A DNA stretch of 55,853 nucleotides, taken from positions 5,742 through 61,594 of the forward strand of contig JAJYUR010000001.1 in NCBI GenBank assembly GCA_021792395.1, read 5' to 3'. This stretch comes from Microcaldota archaeon (GTDB taxonomy: Archaea > Micrarchaeota > Micrarchaeia > Micrarchaeales > Micrarchaeaceae). The translations under genes and the position numbers were made by a program. Below are positions 49,543 to 55,853 of the stretch, piece by piece. The notes under the pieces are model-generated. The model searched no databases, was not told the DNA's origin, and saw nothing but the letters and a program-made list of their open reading frames with translations. Position 1 is the first letter of the stretch, and every line of letters starts with the position of its first letter.

Positions 49543-52074
49543 CTATATCATTCCGCCCATCATGGACATGAAGTTTATCCTTTCTCCTATTGCTTTTGAA
49601 AAGTCAGCTATAAAAGCGTCTAATATTATGAAATTTATAAAAGGCACGAATGTGAGCCCTGCGACCAGGTAGCCTATGCCCTCTATCATAGGCAGCAGCA
49701 ACGAATAAATTACCTCGCCTGTTGCTGCCCCTGGCGTTATGGATCCCATCAGTAGCGTCGTTAAATTGCCTGATGAGAGCAGGGATAGAAAACCTTGGGA
49801 CTGCATCTGGACATTTATAAAGCCGTATGTTATGCTTGTAAGCAGTGGAAACACTATGCCGAGCCCTAGACCCAATGCTATCAGAATGCCCCCGAACGAC
49901 CTTGTAAATCCCAATACCCTTATCAGCAATCCTATGCTGATAAATACCACTAGGAAAAAGAATGACCCCGATATCAGTATCAGTTGTATGTTGTTTAGCA
50001 TGAGCATGAACAGTATCGCGGAAAATGCTACTGAAAGCCCAGCTTCCAGGCTTTTCGGGAATATGGATTCTATGCCTGCGCTGACCGAGATGCCCATCTG
50101 TCCTGGAACGTGTGCAACGACCTTGATGCCTGGAAGGAATCCGATCACGTATCCCAAATAAAATAAACTGCCAAAATAGCTGAATGCAGTGTTGCTGAAT
50201 GTGCCAACATCGCAAGCCGACATGTTGAAAAGTGTATTTATATCTGTAGCGGAGCAGGTGCTGGGCACCAAGCCTGCGCTGCTGTATGCTGCCTGCGGGT
50301 TCATGAAGAACACGCCTATTACAGATATGAATGCTATGAACAGCACCACTGAAAAGACCGCTTCGTATATCTGGATGCGCGCCCAGTTCTTTGCATTAGA
50401 GCTGCTTATGACGCTCGCAAGCATATATACTATGGCTGCTATCAGTATCACTATAAGCGTGAATATGAATGCAATGGAGAGCCATGTCTCCGGAGCCCCC
50501 AAAAGGCTCTGGTATGCTTTAGGGAGCACGTTTATTGACGCCTCTGCAGATGTGGCAGAGAGCGGAGGGGATGCGCTGTCGGTCACCTTTACGCTATAAT
50601 AGTACAGCCCGAAGGATGTGGAAGACGAAGTGACAAATATGTATTCCGAAGATTCCGCTCCAGTTATGGGAATTTGCGACCCGGAGGTATCGTTGTACCA
50701 TTGGTATGTGTATGGCGGCGTGCCTCCAGTTGCCGATGCTTTGAGCGTTACGCTGCTCCCTTGTGAAATCGCGGTTCCAGATGGCGCTATCGTAGGTGTT
50801 GGAAGTCCATTGACTGTTATAGATATAGGTTTTGAAGTTGATGTAACCGGCGATGATGCAGAATCGGCTACGACTACGTAATAACTGAAGGTGCCCTTAC
50901 CGTTTGCAGTTTCGGTGTATGTCGAAGATGACGATATTTGAATGGGTATATCAGTACCGCTTGTAGAATTATACCATTCATATGTGTATGGCGGCGTGCC
51001 TCCAGATACTGAAGCCGCAAGCGTTATTGTCTGTCCATCATCATATGCCGTGCTTGAAGAGGATATGCTTGGAGAGGATAGGACAGGATTTACGGTTATG
51101 TGCGACGGCCCGATATCCGTTGTCTGGCCCAAGCTGTCAGTCACACTGGCGCAATAGTATGCCGATGCTGCCGGCGATACATATATTGAATTTGCAGTAG
51201 TTGATATGCCCGAATAGGATGCAATAACATTTGTATCGGATGAGCAGCTGGATGATGTACCTGAATAATATGTTATTTCATAATCTGGGATTCCGCCGCC
51301 CCACGATGCCTGCAGTTCTGCGTTTTGGCCTGCATCCAACGTAGCTTTAGACGGCGAAAGAGTTCCAGATATGCTGCTGGCTACGGTATACTGACCTGTG
51401 GAAGACTGTGCGGTTTTGCCTGAGCCGTCTGTCGCTTTAACGTAATAGGAGAACGTGCCTGTAGCAGACGCAGTTGCAGAATATGTTGATGCGGTCTGCC
51501 CAGAAATGGCTGCCGGCGTTCCGGTTGTGTCGTTGTACCATTGATAACTATATGGCGGATTGCCGTTAGAGACGGATGCAGCTATCGATATAGTTTGGCC
51601 TATGCTATATGTATCGGATGTCGGGGATATAGATACGGAAAATGAAGGAGGTGGAGGTGGTGGAGGGGTTGATGTGCAGAACGATTTACCTCCTTTTTGA
51701 ATTCTTCCATTGCTGCCTACGCTACATATCACTATAGTGGAAGCTTCAGGGCAACTGGATGGACATGAACCTACGCATTCGGTAGTGCCGCATTCTGAAA
51801 CAACGCTTCCGCAGCCGCATGTAGGAAGAAACGCAACATCACTTAGATTGCGCATCGCGCTGCCTGTATCATAATTTGAATAGCTTGCCGATACAGATGA
51901 TCTGGCGAAATTAGGAAGGGCGAAGGCGGGATGATAGGTTAATGGAGTTGAGCCTGCCTGAATGGGTGCATGCGAAAGATATGACATATGCAGTATGGAG
52001 AATAGCATAAACAGTAGGAACAGCGCCGCACTGGCAGACTTTTTCATATTCTTTGCGTTCTTTCTTGTTAACAT
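49543..52074 (-). CDS. Surface protein: Cys-rich segment, four Ig/PKD-like repeats, VirB6-like membrane domain (paralog 2)
   Basis: 843 aa; PPPPPPP linker; repeats with GGTPPYTYQWYN; membrane motif GLLIRVLGFTRSFGGILIALGLGLGIVFPLLTSITYGF. Confidence 0.75.
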   Translation of the reverse strand: MLTRKNAKNMKKSASAALFLLFMLFSILHMSYLSHAPIQAGSTPLTYHPAFALPNFARSSVSASYSNYDTGSAMRNLSDVAFLPTCGCGSVVSECGTTECVGSCPSSCPEASTIVICSVGSNGRIQKGGKSFCTSTPPPPPPPSFSVSISPTSDTYSIGQTISIAASVSNGNPPYSYQWYNDTTGTPAAISGQTASTYSATASATGTFSYYVKATDGSGKTAQSSTGQYTVASSISGTLSPSKATLDAGQNAELQASWGGGIPDYEITYYSGTSSSCSSDTNVIASYSGISTTANSIYVSPAASAYYCASVTDSLGQTTDIGPSHITVNPVLSSPSISSSSTAYDDGQTITLAASVSGGTPPYTYEWYNSTSGTDIPIQISSSSTYTETANGKGTFSYYVVVADSASSPVTSTSKPISITVNGLPTPTIAPSGTAISQGSSVTLKASATGGTPPYTYQWYNDTSGSQIPITGAESSEYIFVTSSSTSFGLYYYSVKVTDSASPPLSATSAEASINVLPKAYQSLLGAPETWLSIAFIFTLIVILIAAIVYMLASVISSSNAKNWARIQIYEAVFSVVLFIAFISVIGVFFMNPQAAYSSAGLVPSTCSATDINTLFNMSACDVGTFSNTAFSYFGSLFYLGYVIGFLPGIKVVAHVPGQMGISVSAGIESIFPKSLEAGLSVAFSAILFMLMLNNIQLILISGSFFFLVVFISIGLLIRVLGFTRSFGGILIALGLGLGIVFPLLTSITYGFINVQMQSQGFLSLLSSGNLTTLLMGSITPGAATGEVIYSLLLPMIEGIGYLVAGLTFVPFINFIILDAFIADFSKAIGERINFMSMMGGMI
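50527..51645 (-). repeat. Four tandem Ig/PKD-like domain repeats within the 843-aa protein
   Basis: (S/G)NGNPPYSYQWYND, GGGIPDYEITYYS, GGTPPYTYEWYNS, GGTPPYTYQWYND at ~90-aa spacing; matching DNA tatgtgtatggcggcgtgcctccag at two copies. Confidence 0.8.
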
Positions 52075-52078
52075 GTTT

Positions 52079-53179
52079 TCACACGACCTTGTTCAGCATC
52101 CTACTCGACGTAAGGCTCGACGCGCCAAGGAAGCTGCCTATAGTTTCACTGAAGTCGAATGCGATTATAAGCGATATCGCCACAGCAACCAATGTGAATA
52201 TGGCTGGCGTTATTATATACTCTATGAAATTACTAAGTATCTGCGCCGGAAGTATATCGACAATACTTGCAAAAGTGGATAGGGAGTTCAAAGGATTCAA
52301 TGAAAACGCGGCGCTGCCACCTGACATGATTGCACTTAAAGAGCTAGTGACGCCTGCCGATGTAGATGTTGGGATTGCAACCATATTGGCAGCCAGCAAG
52401 AAGTGCAGGAGCAATGGAAATAGTATGTAGAAGCTTATGAATAGCCCAAGGAACGAGCCGCCCGCCGCCCTCGTCCACGGCATTGTCCTAAGTACTATGC
52501 CTATGAAGAAGAATAGCGGAAAGACCCCATATATTACATAAAGCACGACAATCATCCCAACCATCAGGCCTATGAATCCAGTGCCTACGTTAATTACGAA
52601 TGTTAACACTCTTGATATCACACTAAGGCCGGAGAAGGGGCTTACGCCGAAACCGAAAAAGTTTGGCTCTATTTTTATGTTTATAGATGCAACTAGAGAA
52701 ATGACCTCCTGCTGTACGCCGAAAATTATCAGTGGGCCTACCAGATTCAATGAACTTGCATAAAGCCCTTCACATGCCGAAGAGAACGTCTGCGAGCTTA
52801 TTGGATGATTTGCAGCAGGGAAGAACGCGCTTGGCCCTGATATAGTATTGGAAACAGAAAACGTGCCCAGGAATATGAGCACTATAAGCAATGTTACTGC
52901 TATCTCGCCTATCTCTACTCGGCTGAACCTTGCAAGCTTGTCCAGTTTGAAGGCGTATGACAACGCATATGTTATGCCGGTTATTATGAACATTGTCAGT
53001 ATTATCAGCAGCGCTATGCTTATCATTGCGCCTCCGCCGTCAAAATTTGCAGATACTTGAGAATTGAACGTGCATACAGGCACTGTAGATGCCCCTGCAG
53101 GCGCTGCAAGCTGCAAGAACACCAGTGCTGCAGCTATCAACAAGATGGCCTTGCCTCTTATGATTCTAGCATGCATCAT
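52079..53179 (-). CDS. VirB6-like polytopic membrane protein, paralog 3
   Basis: 366 aa; GIVLRTMPWTRAAGGSFLGLFISFYILFPLLLHF. Confidence 0.7.
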   Translation of the reverse strand: MMHARIIRGKAILLIAAALVFLQLAAPAGASTVPVCTFNSQVSANFDGGGAMISIALLIILTMFIITGITYALSYAFKLDKLARFSRVEIGEIAVTLLIVLIFLGTFSVSNTISGPSAFFPAANHPISSQTFSSACEGLYASSLNLVGPLIIFGVQQEVISLVASINIKIEPNFFGFGVSPFSGLSVISRVLTFVINVGTGFIGLMVGMIVVLYVIYGVFPLFFFIGIVLRTMPWTRAAGGSFLGLFISFYILFPLLLHFLLAANMVAIPTSTSAGVTSSLSAIMSGGSAAFSLNPLNSLSTFASIVDILPAQILSNFIEYIITPAIFTLVAVAISLIIAFDFSETIGSFLGASSLTSSRMLNKVV

Positions 53180-54654
53180 ACCAACCTCGAAAGACCTGCT
53201 AATTGCGTGTCACCGCCCAGCAGTCCGGAAAGTCCTATTATGCCCGTAAGGACTATCAGTATATTAATTATGGGCAGAAAGTATGCCGATACCGATATAA
53301 CGCCGTATTCATCCATGAGAGTGTAAAGGGTATCTGCTGCCGCAGCTGGCGAACAGTATGACGGCAGATAGAATGATTTTATTGGATCGGTTGATATCAC
53401 AGATGATGCAGCGACATTAATCATTGAGGCTATGCTGCTGAACGGTATGAACAGGTAGGCTATGTCCTCAGCTTCAGCCTGTATTAAATTTCCACCTGCA
53501 GGCCAGCATCCGTACGCCTTGCCTGCATATTTTATTTGAGGCATGTCGTAGAAATTGACCACATAGGGATCATAGCTCGATGATATCGAATTGTAAACAG
53601 ATGAAGGGATATATGTTGTGTTCTCGCTTAGCAGCGAATTAAAGCCGTATGCTGACGCTATGCTTATGGTAGAGCTCGAGCTTGCGGTAAGCGCGGAACC
53701 TATGCCGTTGCCTAACGATAGGTATTCTATTGCAAAAACGGACGGATAAAACAGTATAACGCCTATGGCTATAGCTATGAAAAGCCCCCCTATCTTGCGC
53801 GTGAATACAGTCGCCCTGAATATGATGCCTATGAACAGCAGGTATGGCCATACGTAAATGAACATGGCAATGAAATTGAGCTGGACTATGAATGATTCAA
53901 ACGCAAGGTTGAGCACTGAGCCCAATGCTGCAAGCGTCTTGTATATCATGCTTATTCCGCTGTATGGGGTGAAAGAAACGGTGAGAAAGAATAGATTAGG
54001 CAATGGAATAGGACCCAAGCACTGCACAAAATCAGGGTTGCCGCAGTACCTTATCGTTGGAGACACTGTTTCCAGGAATCCGAGGAATGCATCGTATACG
54101 AAGAAGCTGTTCATGTTGTTTGCGGTCTGGTTAGTCATGTTTGCTACTATTACTCCTGACGCCGCCAGGGGATAGTCGACCATCTCCGTCAAAGATGAAG
54201 GGGAGTTTACAAGGCTGCACAGTCCAGGGAAAGCAGCTGAAGATGAACTGCTCTGGACCAACAGCGATGCGGAATGCGAAGTCACCGAATGCGAAGGATT
54301 CAGTATGCCCAGCTGCGAATGTGCAGCTATGCTGTTGCACAGCGAGTATATGGATGAGCTGCTCATGAGCGACGTTGAATTCAGCCCGTTGTAGAATATG
54401 ACGCCGAAGGTTGTTATGACGAATATGATTATGCTTATCAGGACTATAGTGCCGACGAACTGGTAGAATTCGTTCTTTGCCGCTTCCCTTGCACCTGGGT
54501 TCTGCAGCAGTGTGGCAGCCATATACCAAACACCTATTATCACAGAATCGAAAAGCAGGGCCATGAATGCCAAAGGTATCAGGTCTGACTTCACGTTGCT
54601 GAAGGACGGCAACTGAAGTATTATTCTCCCAATGCTCAATATGTCAAACATCAT
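53176..54654 (-). CDS. VirB6-like polytopic membrane protein, paralog 4
   Basis: GIIFRATVFTRKIGGLFIAIAIGVILFYPSVFAIEYL; start moved from 54738 to ATG at 54654 (MMFDILSIG), after a GAGGT ribosome-binding-like site, removing overlap with the upstream gene. Confidence 0.7.
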   Translation of the reverse strand: MMFDILSIGRIILQLPSFSNVKSDLIPLAFMALLFDSVIIGVWYMAATLLQNPGAREAAKNEFYQFVGTIVLISIIIFVITTFGVIFYNGLNSTSLMSSSSIYSLCNSIAAHSQLGILNPSHSVTSHSASLLVQSSSSSAAFPGLCSLVNSPSSLTEMVDYPLAASGVIVANMTNQTANNMNSFFVYDAFLGFLETVSPTIRYCGNPDFVQCLGPIPLPNLFFLTVSFTPYSGISMIYKTLAALGSVLNLAFESFIVQLNFIAMFIYVWPYLLFIGIIFRATVFTRKIGGLFIAIAIGVILFYPSVFAIEYLSLGNGIGSALTASSSSTISIASAYGFNSLLSENTTYIPSSVYNSISSSYDPYVVNFYDMPQIKYAGKAYGCWPAGGNLIQAEAEDIAYLFIPFSSIASMINVAASSVISTDPIKSFYLPSYCSPAAAADTLYTLMDEYGVISVSAYFLPIINILIVLTGIIGLSGLLGGDTQLAGLSRLV

Positions 54655-54661
54655 ACCAACC

Positions 54662-55804
54662 TCATATGCTGCCCCAGAATGACCCTGCGCCTTCCACGCC
54701 TGAATTGAGCCCTTTCGCCAGACCCATTGCGAACCCAATCGTTACCGTTATGTCTATGCCGAACATGAATATTGCAGTGAATATGAATTGCGATATCTCA
54801 GTTATCGAAGATTGTGCGCTGCTTATCACGTATGATGGGTCGAACTGCGCGCCCAAATCGCTGAAATACGTACTGCCTATGAGTGAGCTTATTGCCGGAG
54901 TAGTAATGCCATCGAACGTTACGCCTTGGCTCGATACCGAATTGAAGAAGGATGATGGCAGATTGTTCAGCGAATATGCAGTGCTTATACAGCCTGTACA
55001 TCCGTACAGAGGATTGTTTCCGCTGAATATCCAGTGTATCGCATATGCATTGAAGGCTATCATCAGCGGATATACAAGATATGCTGCAATGGCTATCGCC
55101 AGGAATGCATTGGCGGTCGTGCGCAGTCCAGAACCGGTAAGCGATATCGAGCGCAGGACTAGCGCTATGGGCAATACGACTACAAAAGCTGTAAATTCTA
55201 TGAGCGGCAGCGATATGTACTGCAGGAATAATGCACCGATAGCCATTATGGTGAATGGCGCAAATAGATCAAAATATACATCCGAAAGGCTGCCATACGC
55301 GGCACCGAAATCCTGCCCGATGACAATGTCTACGCCCACGACCGATGCATTGCCAAGATGGGCCAATGGAGATACTTCTCCGATGTCAGTAAGCACCCTG
55401 GCGTCTATAGCATACGTCACTGATGTGCTGTATATGTTACCGAGGAGCTTAAGCCCTGTATTCATTGCCAGATTCCCTATGTAGAAATCAGCATACTGGA
55501 ATGGCGACAGGGACGTACCAACAAGCGTTTGGCTTAGCGAAGATGTTATATTGCACGTAAGCTGCGACATCCCCAAGAGTATCAGTATTATGACTATGCT
55601 GAGCATCAGCTGGGTCATGTCCACCTTCAATAGGCTAGACACCTTCGATTTTGTTGCGCCAGGGAAGAACCTGCTGAGCATGTACAGGAATGCAAGGATA
55701 GAAAATGATGCAGCTATGACCAGGTAGTTTATGCTGAGCCAGCTATTTACGTATGTCGACCCGCCAAACAATGCGCACCCGTTTATGATCAAAACAAACA
55801 CCAA
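54662..55804 (-). CDS. VirB6-like polytopic membrane protein, divergent paralog 5
   Basis: 380 aa; LVLRSISLTGSGLRTTANAFLAIAIAAYLVYPLMIAFNAY. Confidence 0.65.
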   Translation of the reverse strand: MVFVLIINGCALFGGSTYVNSWLSINYLVIAASFSILAFLYMLSRFFPGATKSKVSSLLKVDMTQLMLSIVIILILLGMSQLTCNITSSLSQTLVGTSLSPFQYADFYIGNLAMNTGLKLLGNIYSTSVTYAIDARVLTDIGEVSPLAHLGNASVVGVDIVIGQDFGAAYGSLSDVYFDLFAPFTIMAIGALFLQYISLPLIEFTAFVVVLPIALVLRSISLTGSGLRTTANAFLAIAIAAYLVYPLMIAFNAYAIHWIFSGNNPLYGCTGCISTAYSLNNLPSSFFNSVSSQGVTFDGITTPAISSLIGSTYFSDLGAQFDPSYVISSAQSSITEISQFIFTAIFMFGIDITVTIGFAMGLAKGLNSGVEGAGSFWGSI

Positions 55805-55853
55805 TCATTTGCTATATTATTCATGCAACTTTAAATTTACCTATTCCAAGGCG

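Noticed and set aside
49604-50215. 203-aa minus-strand ORF in alternate frame within the 843-aa gene
   Set aside because: Overlaps the better-supported long frame; Arg/His-rich out-of-frame composition.
51640-51670. ggtggaggtggtggagggg as a DNA simple repeat element
   Set aside because: It encodes the poly-Pro linker of the 843-aa protein on the minus strand.
54666-55484. 272-aa plus-strand ORF antisense to the fifth paralog
   Set aside because: Lies opposite a long TM protein ORF; low-complexity composition typical of antisense shadow frames; no recognisable domain.
41048-55804. Calling the cluster a complete integrated conjugative element
   Set aside because: No relaxase, VirD4, integrase or att-like tRNA boundary seen in the window; a domesticated machine is equally or more likely.
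1-55853. CRISPR arrays, rRNA, IS elements or inteins
   Set aside because: No regular short direct repeats with spacers, no rRNA-like sequence, no transposase; AtpA, RtcB and RFC-L read through without inteins.

Overview
The window is about 56 kb of a compact archaeal chromosome. Gene content (Alba, archaeal-type AspS, Hjc, A-type ATPase, RFC-L, Top6B, histone, RtcB, DUF2070) is clearly archaeal. Gene style suggests a DPANN/Micrarchaeota (ARMAN)-like lineage, but that placement is inference. The first ~41 kb is mostly housekeeping: a complete A-type ATP synthase operon in the order K-E-C-F-A-B-D-(small ORF)-H-I, information-processing genes, a prenyl/dolichol lipid-carrier set, transporters, and tRNA-Phe(GAA) and tRNA-Arg(GCG). 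A ~410-bp intergenic stretch (18641-19051) carries several perfect hairpins about 27 nt after a TATA box and is a candidate structured ncRNA. The main discovery candidate is the last ~15 kb (41048-55804). It is a continuous minus-strand block with a VirB4/HerA-type ATPase, two TM-hairpin proteins (one resembling a detached PrgI/VirB3 + VirB4-N module), five polytopic membrane proteins sharing one motif (hRxxxxTRxxGGxxIAxxhG...P), one of them fused to a Cys-rich segment and four Ig/PKD-like repeats, and several small accessory proteins. I read this as an undescribed archaeal type IV secretion / Ced-like trans-envelope machine. No relaxase or VirD4 is visible in the window, and all homology calls were made by eye.
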